Assembly: GCF_001635455.1 (NCBI RefSeq)
Contig: NZ_LWEH01000181.1
Span: 1 to 59,616, forward strand
Source: Vibrio sp. HI00D65
GTDB taxonomy: Bacteria; Pseudomonadota; Gammaproteobacteria; Enterobacterales; Vibrionaceae
Length of the DNA: 59,616 nucleotides
Reading direction: 5' to 3'
Part shown: piece after piece, positions 7,800 through 18,153 of the stretch
Layout of the letters: the number at the start of each line of letters is the position of its first letter
Position numbering within the stretch: position 1 is the first letter of the stretch
Notes under the pieces: model-generated
The model's input: the letters and a program-made list of their open reading frames with translations, nothing else
Told to the model about the DNA's origin: nothing
Databases searched by the model: none
Made by a program: the position numbers and the translations under genes

Positions 7800-8855
7800 T
7801 CAAACGTCGTCATTCAGTTCAAAGGGTAGGCTTTCAATAAGCTGCTTTACAGGAGCTGCTAGGCCTATTTCGTCTGGTTTTGATAAGTTATACCAGAGAC
7901 CTTTAGTCCCTTCCATTATCAAATCTGGTTGTTTATCTAATTTTACTAATACTGGTGTGATATCTAAGTGGTAGTGGCTGAAAGTGTGCCTAAACGCAAT
8001 CATAGTTTTGATTGAATCCGTATTTTTGATCGAACGAAGGTCCAATTGGTGTTCGATCTCTGCATTTTCATTTTGAGGGAAACAGAATAAGCCTCCCCAG
8101 ATACCTGATTGAGGGCGCTGCTCAAGCCACACTTGATTATCGTGATACAGGATTACAAACCAGGTCTCTTTTACTGGTTTCTCTTTCTTTGGCTTTTTGC
8201 CTGGGAAGTCGAGCTGTCTATCTAACTTCTTAGCTTCACACATGCTTTCTATCGGACATAAAGTGCATTTAGGCTTGCTACGAGTACAAACCATAGCTCC
8301 CATATCCATCATAGCTTGATTGTACTTATCGACATCTTGCTTCGGTGTATGTGCTTCTGCGTATTCCCAGAGTTGGTTTTCAACCTTTTTTTGACCTGGC
8401 CAGCCTTCGACAGCAAAGCTTCTTGCAAGCGTTCGCTTCACGTTGCCATCAAGGATCGCATGAGGGAGCTTGTAGACAGAGGATAGAACGGCTGCAGCTG
8501 TTGAACGACCTATGCCTGGAAGCGCATTCATCTCTTCGAGAGAAAGCGGAAACTCCCCACCATATTGTTCTGCAACGATCTTGGCTGCTTTGTGGAGGTT
8601 ACGGGCTCGCGCGTAGTAACCAAGCCCTGTCCATAGGTGAAGCACTTCATCTTGCTCGGCGTTTGCTAGGTCGATAACTGTTGGGAAACGTTCCAAGAAG
8701 CGTTGGTAGTATGGGATCACCGTAGCTACCTGAGTCTGCTGAAGCATGATTTCAGATAGCCAAACGGTGTAGGCGGTTTTATTTTGTTGCCAAGGTAATT
8801 TTTTACGCCCGTAGGCGTTATACCACTTTAATATGGCGGTTGCGAAAGGAGTCAC
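7800..8855 (-). CDS. mutY: A/G-specific adenine DNA glycosylase MutY
   Basis: Removes adenine mispaired with 8-oxoguanine or G in base-excision repair. 351 residues. Catalytic Glu35 lies in [13 protein letters not shown] helix-hairpin-helix LPGIGRSTA precedes LDGNVKR with the catalytic Asp region. The [4Fe-4S] ligands follow the C-X6-C-X2-C-X5-C pattern ([17 protein letters not shown]). A C-terminal Nudix-like 8-oxoG recognition domain starts near residue 230. The start is GTG with a weak ribosome site; homologues begin at the same residue (MTPFATAIL). First gene of mutY-yggX-mltC, divergent from trmB. Confidence 0.96.
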   Translation of the reverse strand: MTPFATAILKWYNAYGRKKLPWQQNKTAYTVWLSEIMLQQTQVATVIPYYQRFLERFPTVIDLANAEQDEVLHLWTGLGYYARARNLHKAAKIVAEQYGGEFPLSLEEMNALPGIGRSTAAAVLSSVYKLPHAILDGNVKRTLARSFAVEGWPGQKKVENQLWEYAEAHTPKQDVDKYNQAMMDMGAMVCTRSKPKCTLCPIESMCEAKKLDRQLDFPGKKPKKEKPVKETWFVILYHDNQVWLEQRPQSGIWGGLFCFPQNENAEIEHQLDLRSIKNTDSIKTMIAFRHTFSHYHLDITPVLVKLDKQPDLIMEGTKGLWYNLSKPDEIGLAAPVKQLIESLPFELNDDV

Positions 8856-9020
8856 GACATGCTCTATGCTTTGCTATTATTAGAAGCGAAATTGCACCAC
8901 ACTTGACGTTGGATGTAAAACAGACAAATTGTGTGGGAATTTATCCACGGAAAGACTTGCACCGAAGGCAATTCTTTGGATAATCCCCGCTTTGATTAAT
9001 CAATGTGCAGGCAAAAATCA

Positions 9021-9740
9021 ATGAGTGAAGTGACCACTAACGAATATACTGAAGACGGCAAACTTGTTCGTAAGATCCGTAGTTTTGTTCGCCGCGAAGG
9101 CCGCTTAACAAAAGGCCAAGAGAACGCGATGAATGAATGTTGGCCAACAATGGGTATCGACTACAACCCAGAGCTTCTTAACTGGAAAGAAGTATTTGGC
9201 AATGATAACCCAGTTGTACTAGAGATTGGCTTCGGTATGGGTGCATCACTGGTTGAAATGGCAAAGAATGCACCTGAGAAGAACTTCTTAGGTATTGAAG
9301 TTCACAGCCCTGGTGTTGGTGCTTGTTTGGGTACTGCGCGCGATGCTGGCGTAACTAATCTACGTGTAATGTGTCACGATGCTGTTGAAGTATTTGAACA
9401 CATGATTCCAGATAGCAGCTTGCATACACTGCAACTGTTTTTCCCTGACCCATGGCACAAAGCTCGTCACCACAAGCGTCGTATCGTTAAAGCTGAGTTC
9501 GCTGAAATGGTTCGCGCTAAGCTACACCTTGAAACTGGTATTTTCCACATGGCAACTGACTGGGAAAACTACGCAGAGCACATGATTGAAGTAATGAAAT
9601 CTGCACCAGGTTTTGAGAATATCGCTGAAGATGGTGATTACATCCCTCGTCCAGATGAGCGTCCATTGACTAAATTTGAAGCTCGTGGCCACCGTTTAGG
9701 TCATGGCGTTTGGGATATTAAGTACAAGCGTACTAAGTAA
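9021..9740 (+). CDS. trmB: tRNA (guanine-N7-)-methyltransferase TrmB
   Basis: Methylates G46 in the variable loop of many tRNAs using SAM. 239 residues from the ATG at 9021, the same as E. coli. An earlier in-frame ATG at 9003 would add six residues outside the family pattern. SAM-binding motif [10 protein letters not shown] near residue 70, and the family signature [15 protein letters not shown] near residue 145. Divergent from mutY, monocistronic, and closed by a hairpin terminator. Confidence 0.96.
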   Translation: MSEVTTNEYTEDGKLVRKIRSFVRREGRLTKGQENAMNECWPTMGIDYNPELLNWKEVFGNDNPVVLEIGFGMGASLVEMAKNAPEKNFLGIEVHSPGVGACLGTARDAGVTNLRVMCHDAVEVFEHMIPDSSLHTLQLFFPDPWHKARHHKRRIVKAEFAEMVRAKLHLETGIFHMATDWENYAEHMIEVMKSAPGFENIAEDGDYIPRPDERPLTKFEARGHRLGHGVWDIKYKRTK

Positions 9741-9806
9741 TTCTGAACCTCAAAAAAATATAAGGTGAGATTTGATTAGGATCTTAACCTTACATTTTAT
9801 GGGATT

Positions 9807-9843
9807 GATAAAAGCCAACATTATTGTAGTGTTGGCTTTTTTG
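9807..9843 (+). terminator. trmB terminator
   Basis: Stem AAAGCCAACA/TGTTGGCTTT with loop TTATTGTAG, followed by a T run. It lies about 70 nt past the trmB stop. Confidence 0.85.
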
Positions 9844-9881
9844 TCCTTAGGCTTTTATTTCAGTAAAGGCTTAACGACAGA

Positions 9882-10056
9882 AAGTAACACCAATCACAGT
9901 AAGTAAGTGATCAGAAATAGCGTAGGAAAAAGGCTTGAGAACAAGGCAGCATTTTTCGATAAGTAGTTACTCTACAATCAAAAGTTCTAAGGCAGTTATC
10001 GAGTGTTTTAACAAGCTAGAGTGAGCCACTATTTACTACGATTGGTATATGTTACC
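9882..10056. repeat. MITE-like element with imperfect terminal inverted repeats
   Basis: Between trmB and glsA a segment of about 170 nt begins GTAACACCAATCACAGTAA. It ends in sequence whose reverse complement reads GTAACATATACCAATCGTAG, so both ends carry GTAACA...CCAATC..AGTAA inverted repeats. It holds no open frame. The layout suits a small non-autonomous repeat of the kind scattered in vibrio intergenic DNA. Only one copy is visible here, so mobility is inferred. Confidence 0.5.
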
Positions 10057-10091
10057 TCCCTACAAAAATAACAATATAGAAGTAAGTACAC

Positions 10092-11012
10092 ATGAAACCA
10101 ACTCAAGCTATTTTGGCCGAGATCTTAGAAGAAGTTCGCCCTTTAATTGGTCAGGGAAAGGTCGCTGATTATATTCCTGCATTGGCGCGTGTATCGAACC
10201 AGAAACTGGCGATCGCGGTATACACCAATGAAGGAGAAGTGATTCAAGCGGGTGATGCAGAGGAAGCATTCTCAGTACAATCTATCTCTAAGGCTTTGAG
10301 TTTGACGTTAGCGATGGTGCTTTATAAGCCGGAAGAGATTTGGCAGCGTGTGGGTAAAGAGCCTTCAGGGCAAGCCTTCAACTCGATGATCCAACTTGAG
10401 ATGGAGCAGGGTATCCCTCGAAACCCATTTATTAATGCTGGTGCGATTGTTGTCGCTGACCTATTACAAAGCCGCTTGTCAGCGCCAAGACAGCGTTTAT
10501 TGGAGTTTGTGCGTCAGTTATCGGGCGATACTCATATTGTGTACGACAAGGTAGTAGCGGCTTCAGAAATGATGCACAGCGATCGTAATGCCGCTATTGC
10601 GTACTTGATGCGTTCATTTGGTAATTTTGAGAACGATGTTATCCCTGTACTCAATAATTACTTCCATGCTTGCGCACTTAAGATGACTTGTGTGGATTTG
10701 GCGAAAACCTTTAGTTACTTAGCGAACAAAGGGGTGTCAGTGCAGACTAAGAAAGAGATCATCACGCCGGTACAAACTAAACAGTTGAATGCTTTGCTTG
10801 CGACTTGTGGCTTGTACGATGGAGCAGGTGAATTCGCTTACCGCGTTGGTATGCCAGGTAAATCGGGAGTAGGCGGCGGTATTATCGCTATCGTACCTGG
10901 TGAGATGACGATTGCAGTGTGGTCTCCAGAGCTGGATCCTTCAGGTAACTCTCTTGCTGGCACTAAGGCTCTCGAGCTGCTTTCAGAGCGTATTGGTCGT
11001 TCTATTTTCTAG
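10092..11012 (+). CDS. glsA: Glutaminase
   Basis: Hydrolyses glutamine to glutamate and ammonia in the cytosol. 306 residues, a serine-beta-lactamase-fold enzyme with the Ser64-x-x-Lys67 nucleophile motif (SVQSISKA), INAGAIV and a C-terminal GKSGVGGG block, all family hallmarks. Single gene, preceded by the MITE-like element and ended by a shared terminator facing hemW. Confidence 0.95.
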   Translation: MKPTQAILAEILEEVRPLIGQGKVADYIPALARVSNQKLAIAVYTNEGEVIQAGDAEEAFSVQSISKALSLTLAMVLYKPEEIWQRVGKEPSGQAFNSMIQLEMEQGIPRNPFINAGAIVVADLLQSRLSAPRQRLLEFVRQLSGDTHIVYDKVVAASEMMHSDRNAAIAYLMRSFGNFENDVIPVLNNYFHACALKMTCVDLAKTFSYLANKGVSVQTKKEIITPVQTKQLNALLATCGLYDGAGEFAYRVGMPGKSGVGGGIIAIVPGEMTIAVWSPELDPSGNSLAGTKALELLSERIGRSIF

Positions 11013-11033
11013 TATTATCGGTATACTTAATTT

Positions 11034-11068
11034 GATAAAAAGCCTCTCGTGATGAGAGGCTTTTTTGT
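11034..11068. terminator. Bidirectional terminator between glsA and hemW
   Basis: Stem AAAGCCTCTC/GAGAGGCTTT with loop GTGAT, flanked by A and T runs. It lies between convergent glsA and hemW, so it can serve both. Confidence 0.85.
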
Positions 11069-11078
11069 AGGTGTTAGG

Positions 11079-12266
11079 TTATTCGTCTGCTTCAGCCATG
11101 AAGGCTTCCAGCAAATCGTTGAGGAAAAGTTTCCCCTTTTCTGTGATTTGCCAGTGAGTGTCGGTTTCGTTCAAGTAACCTAGCTCTTTTGCCCATTCAA
11201 TTGTTGGCTGAACATCCTCAAAACCAAGCCCTGTTGTATCAATGAAATCTTGCTTAGGACACGCTTCCATTAACCTGAAACGGTTCATAAAGAATTCAAA
11301 AGGGCGGTCTTCGTTTGCTACTTCAAATTCATCTGAAACATAAGGCTTTACCATATTTTGATAAGCCGCTAGATAGCCTTTTGGATGCTTAACCTTAGTC
11401 GTTCGAATAATTCGTCCATCAGCAAAACTCAGCTTGCCATGAGAGCCACAGCCAATACCCAAGTAGTCACCGAAGCGCCAGTAGTTGAGGTTGTGTTGAC
11501 ACTGGTAGCCCGGCTTGCTGTAGCCTGATATTTCGTACTGCACATACCCTGCATCAGCGAGCTTTTTGTGGCCTAATTCGAAGATATCCCAGAGATCATC
11601 ATCGTCTGGTAAAGTTGGCGTTTTGTAATAGAACATGGTGTTAGGTTCTATTGTTAGCTGGTACCAAGATAAATGCGGCGGATCTAACTCGATCGCTTTA
11701 TCTAGATCAGCCAATGCTTGATCGATACTTTGATCTGGCAAGCCATGCATAAGATCGAGGTTAAAGCTGTTTAGACCGATTTTATGTGCAAGATAAGCAG
11801 CGTTGACTGCTTCATCTTGACCATGGATACGGCCCAGCCTCTCTAGCTTCTCTTGCTCGAAACTTTGTACACCAACTGAGATACGGGTAATCCCCGCCTT
11901 TTGGTAACCAGCGAAACGCTCCGCTTCAATGGTGCCTGGATTGGCTTCCATGGTGATTTCAATTTCAGGTTTGAATGGGATGCGTTGCTCAATACCTTGA
12001 AGCAGTCGACCGATACCTTCTGGAGAGAACAGGCTTGGAGTTCCCCCCCCAATAAAGATCGAATACAGCGGACGAGGTGCACCATTGAGTTGGTATTTTT
12101 CGATATCAGTATCGAGATCCTCAAGTAGCGCATCGATGTACTCTTTTTCGGGGATATCGGCTTTCAGAGCATGTGAGTTGAAATCACAATACGGACACTT
12201 TTGTACACACCACGGGATGTGTACATAAAGGCTAAGAGCTGGTGGAACGAGTGCTGCGTTGTGCAT
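11079..12266 (-). CDS. hemW: Radical SAM heme chaperone HemW
   Basis: 395 residues. Long annotated as an oxygen-independent coproporphyrinogen oxidase; family work identifies HemW as a heme-trafficking radical SAM protein. The cluster motif is Cys20-X3-Cys24-X2-Cys27 (WCVQKCPYC). GGGTPSLF and the C-terminal HemN domain are present. Its ATG overlaps the rdgB stop by one base, so the two are translationally coupled. Last gene of the yggS-to-hemW cluster, as in E. coli. Confidence 0.95.
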   Translation of the reverse strand: MHNAALVPPALSLYVHIPWCVQKCPYCDFNSHALKADIPEKEYIDALLEDLDTDIEKYQLNGAPRPLYSIFIGGGTPSLFSPEGIGRLLQGIEQRIPFKPEIEITMEANPGTIEAERFAGYQKAGITRISVGVQSFEQEKLERLGRIHGQDEAVNAAYLAHKIGLNSFNLDLMHGLPDQSIDQALADLDKAIELDPPHLSWYQLTIEPNTMFYYKTPTLPDDDDLWDIFELGHKKLADAGYVQYEISGYSKPGYQCQHNLNYWRFGDYLGIGCGSHGKLSFADGRIIRTTKVKHPKGYLAAYQNMVKPYVSDEFEVANEDRPFEFFMNRFRLMEACPKQDFIDTTGLGFEDVQPTIEWAKELGYLNETDTHWQITEKGKLFLNDLLEAFMAEADE

Positions 12267-12865
12267 TACAGAGCTTGCTCTTTCAGTGCTTTGAATAGTG
12301 ACGCAAGGGCTTTACCTCGGTGTGATAGTTGCTTTTTGCGTGAAGGGGCAAGCTCAGCAGATGCACACTTGTCTTCTGGAACAAAGAATACTGGGTCGTA
12401 GCCAAAGCCGTTCTCACCGTGCTCTTCAGTCAGGATTTGTCCTTCCCATTTACCATGGCATACCAGTGGTGTTGGATCATTTTCGTGACGCATTAAGACT
12501 AATACACAGTGAAAACGAGCAGTACGCTTCTCTGACTCAACACCTTGCATAGCATCAAGCAGTTTTTCGATGTTCTCTTTATCGGTAGCGTCTTCTCCTG
12601 AGTAACGAGCTGAGTAGATTCCCGGCGCGCCATTTAAGTAATCAACCTCTAAACCAGAGTCATCCGCAATCGCTGGTAGACCGGTTTCTTTCGCTGCATG
12701 ACGAGCTTTAATGATGGCATTCTCAATGAATGTTGTTCCTGTTTCAGCGACTTCTGAAACGTTAAATTCACTTTGTGCGACAACGTCAAAGCCGAACTCA
12801 GACAGAATATCTGCCATCTCGCGAACTTTGCCTTGGTTGCCTGTAGCTAAAACAATCTTACTCAT
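12266..12865 (-). CDS. rdgB: XTP/dITP pyrophosphatase RdgB
   Basis: Removes deaminated purine nucleotides (dITP, XTP) from the pool so they are not built into DNA. 199 residues with the N-terminal [10 protein letters not shown] substrate-binding motif and [15 protein letters not shown], typical of the HAM1/RdgB family. Lies between the DUF4426 gene (41 nt upstream) and hemW (overlapping). Confidence 0.96.
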   Translation of the reverse strand: MSKIVLATGNQGKVREMADILSEFGFDVVAQSEFNVSEVAETGTTFIENAIIKARHAAKETGLPAIADDSGLEVDYLNGAPGIYSARYSGEDATDKENIEKLLDAMQGVESEKRTARFHCVLVLMRHENDPTPLVCHGKWEGQILTEEHGENGFGYDPVFFVPEDKCASAELAPSRKKQLSHRGKALASLFKALKEQAL

Positions 12866-12906
12866 GGAATGGGGCTCTAAATAAGTTAATGAACAGAACA
12901 GTGAGC

Positions 12907-13338
12907 TTACTCTTCTGTATAGAATTTTTGCGTGAAACGTAATGGACCAGTGCCTTTCAAGCCTGCGTTAACATCGATATTAAACGTGATGTTTTCTTCG
13001 TGCGTAATAGGGAACTCTGCAAGGTAATAGATGGCATCACCCTCTTTGATTTCACGGAAGTTAAGCGTGCGAGTATTGCCCACTAGGTTCTTGGCTGTTC
13101 CCGTTATTTTAGCGGTTGTCGCAGGTTTTCCAAGGGAGGCATTGTCTAGTACGCTGATGTTTAAAATAGCTGAGTAGCCGTTTCGCTTGAGCTTGTATTG
13201 TTTCGCGACTTGAGCTGTTAAAAATGTCGAGTTAAAGGCCGAGTAGTGAACCTCGATATCCTTAATGTTCTTAAATTGCCCTGCTGAGCTTGGTAGGGCA
13301 ATGAGAGCGGTAAGTAGTGTTGTTATCCATAGACGCAT
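12907..13338 (-). CDS. DUF4426 exported protein
   Basis: 143 residues from the ATG at 13338, which has a GGAG ribosome site. A cleavable signal peptide (about 20 residues, ending PSSAG) predicts periplasmic location. The rest is beta-rich, ending near [11 protein letters not shown], and matches the DUF4426 family, which has no assigned function. The frame is open far upstream, but that part would overlap yggU and lacks family support. The gene's position between yggU and rdgB is usual in vibrios and does not reveal its role. Confidence 0.85.
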   Translation of the reverse strand: MRLWITTLLTALIALPSSAGQFKNIKDIEVHYSAFNSTFLTAQVAKQYKLKRNGYSAILNISVLDNASLGKPATTAKITGTAKNLVGNTRTLNFREIKEGDAIYYLAEFPITHEENITFNIDVNAGLKGTGPLRFTQKFYTEE

Positions 13339-13366
13339 AATGACTCCAATAAATAGCAAAAAGCCA

Positions 13367-13657
13367 TCATAGGATGGCTTTGACTTCAGTGGGGATTTGG
13401 CTTGGCGAGCATATTCGAACTTGTTTGTGCCGGCCGAGTTCTCCCTTTTCAATTTTAATTTGCCCTTTAGCGACCTTAAATTGTTTCGCTAGGTATTTCG
13501 CTAAGTGGGCATTGGCTTTGCCATCTACTGGTGGAGCAGTAATGGCAATTTTTAGTTCCTCACTGTGCAGGCCGACGATTTTGTCTCGGCTTGCTTTGGG
13601 CTGGATATAGACCCTAAGAAGAATATAGTCTTCTTCGGTCCAAACCGCTTTTGGCAT
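13367..13657 (-). CDS. yggU: DUF167 family protein YggU
   Basis: 96-residue small cytosolic protein with the DUF167 signature [28 protein letters not shown] and [14 protein letters not shown], closely matching E. coli YggU. Function unknown. ATG at 13657 is chosen over an upstream frame extension that would overlap yggT. It follows yggT by 29 nt. Confidence 0.92.
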   Translation of the reverse strand: MPKAVWTEEDYILLRVYIQPKASRDKIVGLHSEELKIAITAPPVDGKANAHLAKYLAKQFKVAKGQIKIEKGELGRHKQVRICSPSQIPTEVKAIL

Positions 13658-13686
13658 CGTCAAAGTACCTGATGTTCGTACTTGAA

Positions 13687-14244
13687 TTATAGCTGATACC
13701 AAATAGGACCAATCATGTCACCCATAAGGAAGTTCGCAAACTGAAGAACAATGAACAGAACCAGAACGCTTAAGTCGAAGCCACCCATATCCGGTAGGAT
13801 ACGGCGGATAGGCATTAGCATTGGCTCAGTCAGTTGATGGAACACATACTCGATTGGGCTGCGACCTTGACTAACCCAGCTTAGGATTGCACGGATTAGT
13901 AGTACCCAGAAGAGCAAACCACCAGCCGCTTTGATCAGAGAAAGTCCGCCAAAGATTAGGAAGCTGATATCGAACACTGCTGCGCCACCAGAGATAATTA
14001 AGTTCAGAGCGACGAACTTGAGTACACATAGCACATAAGCGAAAACAACCGTTGCCAGATCTAGGCTGCCGATTGATGGAATAACTCGGCGTAGTGGAGC
14101 AACCACTGGTTGCGTCGCTTTTACGATGAATTGTGAGAACGGATTGTAGAAATCTGCACGTGATGCTTGTAGCCAGATACGCAAGATCACAACCATGATG
14201 TAAAGATCAAAAACGGTCGAGATCAGAAAGCTCATCGAGTTCAT
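13687..14244 (-). CDS. yggT: YggT family integral membrane protein
   Basis: 185 residues with two YggT repeats, each containing paired hydrophobic segments and a P-(I/L)RR-(I/V)-(I/L)P turn ([15 protein letters not shown] near 50; [15 protein letters not shown] near 145). Inner-membrane protein of unclear function; related proteins affect osmotic tolerance or envelope processes. AGGAA ribosome site. Lies between proC and yggU. Confidence 0.93.
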   Translation of the reverse strand: MNSMSFLISTVFDLYIMVVILRIWLQASRADFYNPFSQFIVKATQPVVAPLRRVIPSIGSLDLATVVFAYVLCVLKFVALNLIISGGAAVFDISFLIFGGLSLIKAAGGLLFWVLLIRAILSWVSQGRSPIEYVFHQLTEPMLMPIRRILPDMGGFDLSVLVLFIVLQFANFLMGDMIGPIWYQL

Positions 14245-14301
14245 ATTGTTTCCTTTTTCGGATTTACTTGCCGCTTAGTTATCACATGAGCGACAAAATG
14301 C

Positions 14302-15120
14302 TTAAAACAGTTTTTCCATCTCTTCAGCTCGAGCAACTGCCGCTTGCATGGCTTTGGCTACAATGTCTGATAGTTGATGTTCATTAAAGGTGCGCAGTGC
14401 TTCGGCGGTAGTACCACCTTTTGAAGTCACTTGCTCACGCAGTGTAGATAATTTTGTATCTGGATTCGCGACCACCATCTCTGCTGCGCCTAATGCCGAT
14501 TGCTGCACTAGCTTGCGGGCCGTCTCTTGGTCGAAACCTTGATTGACTGCTTCCGCTTGCATTGCTTCCATAAACAGGAAGAAGTAAGCCGGAGCGCTGC
14601 CTGCCGCTGCAATGATGTTATTGATACCAGATTCTTGTTCAACCCAGCTCACTTCACCTACAGCTTGCATTAGCTGTGATGCAAAATCTTTATCTGCTTG
14701 GCTAACGGTTGAATCAGCATAAAGCCCACTCATACCCTTACCAAGCAGTGATGGCGTGTTTGGCATCACACGAACCAGGTTCAGTTGGCAGTCTAACATC
14801 TCATTGAGTCGATTCGCATTAATACCTGCGGCAATTGAGATTAACAGTTTGTTGCTAAAGTCGATGCTTTGTAAGGGTTTACATACATCAGCCATCATCT
14901 GTGGCTTCACTGATAATACAACAACGTCTGCTTGCTCTGCTGCGGCAATATTATCGCTGGTGGTATTGATTCCGTACTCTTGCTCTAACGGCACTCTTCT
15001 GGTGTCAGAAGGTGCAGTCGCCGTAATCTTTTGCGCTGGGTAACCACTCGCTACTAAGCCCGCTACAATTGAGCGAACCATGTTTCCCGCCCCGATAAAG
15101 GCGATGTTCTTATGTTCCAT
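14302..15120 (-). CDS. proC: Pyrroline-5-carboxylate reductase
   Basis: Last step of proline synthesis, reducing P5C to proline with NAD(P)H. 272 residues. N-terminal Rossmann motif AFIGAGNMVRSIVAG, VVLSVKPQ, and the C-terminal dimer domain with QVTSKGGTTAEALRTF. 57 nt upstream of yggT and 80 nt downstream of yggS; the trio yggS-proC-yggT is conserved. Confidence 0.96.
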   Translation of the reverse strand: MEHKNIAFIGAGNMVRSIVAGLVASGYPAQKITATAPSDTRRVPLEQEYGINTTSDNIAAAEQADVVVLSVKPQMMADVCKPLQSIDFSNKLLISIAAGINANRLNEMLDCQLNLVRVMPNTPSLLGKGMSGLYADSTVSQADKDFASQLMQAVGEVSWVEQESGINNIIAAAGSAPAYFFLFMEAMQAEAVNQGFDQETARKLVQQSALGAAEMVVANPDTKLSTLREQVTSKGGTTAEALRTFNEHQLSDIVAKAMQAAVARAEEMEKLF

Positions 15121-15200
15121 ATATCAAATCCTGAGCGTATCGCTGCGCGGTGAGAGCGGAGCGGTATCAATACTTATACTTTTGAGGTTGTTAGGTGTCG

Positions 15201-15905
15201 CTATTTCGCGTAATCACGAGCTCCGAAAATCGCGGTTCCAATACGAACCATGGTGCTGCCAGCCTCGACTGCTGCCTCCATATCTCCACTCATGCCCATC
15301 GAAAGGGTATCAATATCAGGATATTTTGCAGCTAGCTTATCTTTAAGCTCTGCCAGTTGAGAGAAAGCACTAAGCTGTGATTGATAGTCAGAAACGTTTG
15401 CAGGAATTGACATCAACCCTCTTAAAGTGAGGTTGGGCAATGAGGAAATCAACTCTGCCAGTGCAAAAACTGACTCTTCAGATGTGCCAGACTTGGATGC
15501 TTCACCACTTGTGTTTACTTGAATTAACACTTGTAAAGGTGGAAGTGCGCTTGGGCGCTGGTCATTCAGTCTCTGAGCGATCTTATCGCGATCGATGGAA
15601 TGTACCCATGCGAAGCTTTCTGCAATAGAGCGAGTTTTATTTGACTGGATTGGACCAATAAAGTGCCATTCCAAATTTAGGTTAGAATGTTGTTCTGAAA
15701 AGTGTTTTACTTTATCGACACCTTCTTGAACATAGTTTTCACCAAAGGCAATTTGCCCTCCGAGTGCGGCTTCTAGAATCACATCAATAGGTTTGGTTTT
15801 GCTGACGGCTAAAAGTTGTACGGACTCTGGAGTTCGTCCGCACTTTTGCTCAGCGCTACGAATCTGTGAGGTGATTTGTTCGATGTTTTGTTGAATACTA
15901 CTCAT
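15201..15905 (-). CDS. yggS: PLP homeostasis protein YggS
   Basis: 234-residue alanine-racemase-fold protein that binds pyridoxal phosphate and balances vitamin B6 and amino-acid pools. The PLP lysine lies in LLAVSKTKP (about residue 36). FGENYVQEG, WHFIGPIQSNK and LSMGMSGDMEAAV are family motifs. First gene of the minus-strand cluster and divergent from pilT with a 26-nt gap, so their promoters must overlap. Confidence 0.95.
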   Translation of the reverse strand: MSSIQQNIEQITSQIRSAEQKCGRTPESVQLLAVSKTKPIDVILEAALGGQIAFGENYVQEGVDKVKHFSEQHSNLNLEWHFIGPIQSNKTRSIAESFAWVHSIDRDKIAQRLNDQRPSALPPLQVLIQVNTSGEASKSGTSEESVFALAELISSLPNLTLRGLMSIPANVSDYQSQLSAFSQLAELKDKLAAKYPDIDTLSMGMSGDMEAAVEAGSTMVRIGTAIFGARDYAK

Positions 15906-15931
15906 AGCTGACTTTACTTAAGGGAAAATAA

Positions 15932-16969
15932 ATGGATATCACTGAGTTACTAGATTTTAGTGTAAAGCATAACGCGTCAGATCTACATCTTTCTGCGGGT
16001 GTATCTCCAATGGTACGTATAGATGGTGAAGTAAGGAAGCTTGGAGTACCAGCTTTGAGTCATTCTGATGTACACCGTTTAGTTTTTGAGATCATGAGCG
16101 ACTCGCAGCGCGGTGAGTTCGAGGAAAAACTGGAAGTCGACTTCTCTTTTGAATTACCCAATGTTGGTCGTTTCCGTGTTAACGCTTTTAACCAATCTCG
16201 TGGTTGCTCAGCTGTCTTTCGAACTATCCCTGTCGAGATTCCGACGTTAGAGCAGTTAGGCGCCCCTGACATCTTTGAGAAGATTGCTAATTATGAAAAG
16301 GGTCTAGTGCTAGTTACAGGCCCTACAGGCTCTGGTAAATCAACCACTCTTGCGGCGATGGTCGATTACGTAAACCGTAACCACAATAAGCATATTCTCA
16401 CCATCGAAGACCCGATTGAATTTGTTCACACCAACAATAAGTGCCTAGTGAACCAGCGTGAGGTTCATCGTGATACCCATAGCTTTAAAGCGGCGTTGCG
16501 CAGTGCGTTACGTGAAGATCCTGATGTAATCCTTGTCGGTGAGCTGCGTGACCAAGAAACCATTAGCTTAGCACTCACGGCAGCAGAAACTGGGCACTTG
16601 GTTTTTGGCACCTTACATACCAGCTCTGCTGCTAAAACTATCGACCGTATTATTGACGTATTCCCTGGTAGCGACAAAGATATGGTTCGTTCAATGTTGT
16701 CTGAATCATTACGCTCGGTGATTGCCCAGAAACTATTAAAGCGTGTCGGTGGTGGTCGTGTGGCTTGTCACGAAATCATGATGGCGACGCCAGCGATCAG
16801 AAACTTGATTCGTGAAGATAAAGTCGCTCAGATGTATTCGATCATTCAAACAGGGGCGGCACATGGCATGCAAACCATGGAGCAAAATGCGAAACAGCTG
16901 ATGGCTCAAGGCTTGGTTGACTCGGAAGAGGTCGAGAAAAAGATCGAAATTGAAACCTCAATGTTCTAA
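15932..16969 (+). CDS. pilT: Type IV pilus retraction ATPase PilT
   Basis: Hexameric AAA+ motor at the inner-membrane base of the type IV pilus that powers retraction; in vibrios it is needed for DNA uptake and twitching. 345 residues. Walker A GPTGSGKSTT, Asp box TIEDPIEF, Walker B ILVGELRD, His box HLVFGTLHT and the retraction-ATPase AIRNLIRE motif. AAGGGA ribosome site. Followed by pilU after 14 nt. Confidence 0.96.
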   Translation: MDITELLDFSVKHNASDLHLSAGVSPMVRIDGEVRKLGVPALSHSDVHRLVFEIMSDSQRGEFEEKLEVDFSFELPNVGRFRVNAFNQSRGCSAVFRTIPVEIPTLEQLGAPDIFEKIANYEKGLVLVTGPTGSGKSTTLAAMVDYVNRNHNKHILTIEDPIEFVHTNNKCLVNQREVHRDTHSFKAALRSALREDPDVILVGELRDQETISLALTAAETGHLVFGTLHTSSAAKTIDRIIDVFPGSDKDMVRSMLSESLRSVIAQKLLKRVGGGRVACHEIMMATPAIRNLIREDKVAQMYSIIQTGAAHGMQTMEQNAKQLMAQGLVDSEEVEKKIEIETSMF

Positions 16970-16983
16970 TCAAGGTGCACATA

Positions 16984-18093
16984 ATGGAATTGAAACAAAT
17001 CCTTGAGGGAATGCTTTCTCAAAGAGCGTCCGATCTTTACATCACGGTTGATGCGCCAGTCTTGTTCCGTGTCGATGGTGAACTGCGACCGCAAGGCGAG
17101 AAGCTGAATTCAGCCCAGGTCAGTCAATTACTTGATGCGATGATGAATCAAGATCGACGTGATGAATATCAGCAAACGCGCGAGGCTAACTTTGCGATTG
17201 TGCGTGATTTTGGTCGTTTTCGTGTTAGTGCGTTCTTTCAGCGAGAGCTACCTGGCGCGGTAATTCGACGTATCGAGACCAACATCCCAACCTTTGAGCA
17301 ATTAAAGCTTCCTGATGTACTGCAAGACTTTTCAATTGCTAAACGCGGACTTGTGCTGGTGGTTGGTGCTACTGGCTCTGGTAAATCGACCTCGATGGCT
17401 GCGATGACAGGCTACCGCAACACCAACCGCTCGGGGCATATCTTGACGGTCGAAGACCCGATTGAATTTGTTCACGAACACAAGAAATGTATTGTGACTC
17501 AGCGCGAGGTGGGGCTTGATACTGAGAGCTACGAAGTCGCACTTAAGAATTCATTACGCCAAGCGCCAGATATGATTCTGATTGGTGAAATCCGTAGCCG
17601 TGAAACCATGGAATATGCGATGACCTTTGCTGAGACGGGTCACCTGTGTATGGCAACTTTACACGCGAATAATGCCAACCAAGCTCTAGAGCGTATTCTC
17701 CACTTGGTGCCGAAAGAGCAGAAAGAGCAGTTCCTGTTTGATCTGTCGATGAACCTGCGTGGTGTGGTTGCTCAGCAGTTAATCAGAGATAAAAATGGCA
17801 GTGGGCGTCATGGTGTGTTTGAGATTCTACTGAACAGCCCACGAGTGTCTGATTTAATTCGCCGCGGTGAGTTGCACGAGTTAAAAGCAACGATGGCAAA
17901 ATCGAAAGAAGTCGGCATGCAGACTTTTGATCAGGCTTTGTATGATTTGGTCGTAGCAGGAAAGATCAGCGAAGAAGATGCGTTCCACAGCGCCGATTCG
18001 GCTAACGACTTACGCTTGATGCTTAAAACCAGACGAGGTGATGGTGGTTACGGTAATGGATCTTTATCTGGCGTGAAGATCGATATGGGGTAG
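16984..18093 (+). CDS. pilU: PilT-dependent retraction ATPase PilU
   Basis: Paralogue of PilT (369 residues) that boosts retraction force only together with PilT. Walker A GATGSGKSTS, TVEDPIEF, ILIGEIRSRE and HLCMATLHANN are present. Its C-terminus is longer than PilT's (LMLKTRRGDGG). ATG at 16984 has AAGGTG eight bases upstream; the GTG inside that site at 16975 is unlikely to be the start. Operon with pilT. Confidence 0.95.
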   Translation: MELKQILEGMLSQRASDLYITVDAPVLFRVDGELRPQGEKLNSAQVSQLLDAMMNQDRRDEYQQTREANFAIVRDFGRFRVSAFFQRELPGAVIRRIETNIPTFEQLKLPDVLQDFSIAKRGLVLVVGATGSGKSTSMAAMTGYRNTNRSGHILTVEDPIEFVHEHKKCIVTQREVGLDTESYEVALKNSLRQAPDMILIGEIRSRETMEYAMTFAETGHLCMATLHANNANQALERILHLVPKEQKEQFLFDLSMNLRGVVAQQLIRDKNGSGRHGVFEILLNSPRVSDLIRRGELHELKATMAKSKEVGMQTFDQALYDLVVAGKISEEDAFHSADSANDLRLMLKTRRGDGGYGNGSLSGVKIDMG

Positions 18094-18153
18094 ATACAGA
18101 AATAAGGAAGCCCGAACTTTTATGGTGTAGAGCTCAGGCTTAAAACAACTAGC

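Noticed and set aside
18100..18150. Possible terminator after pilU (AAGCCCGAA ... GCTCAGGCTT)
   Set aside because: Stem has mismatches and a long loop, and no T run follows; not reliable.
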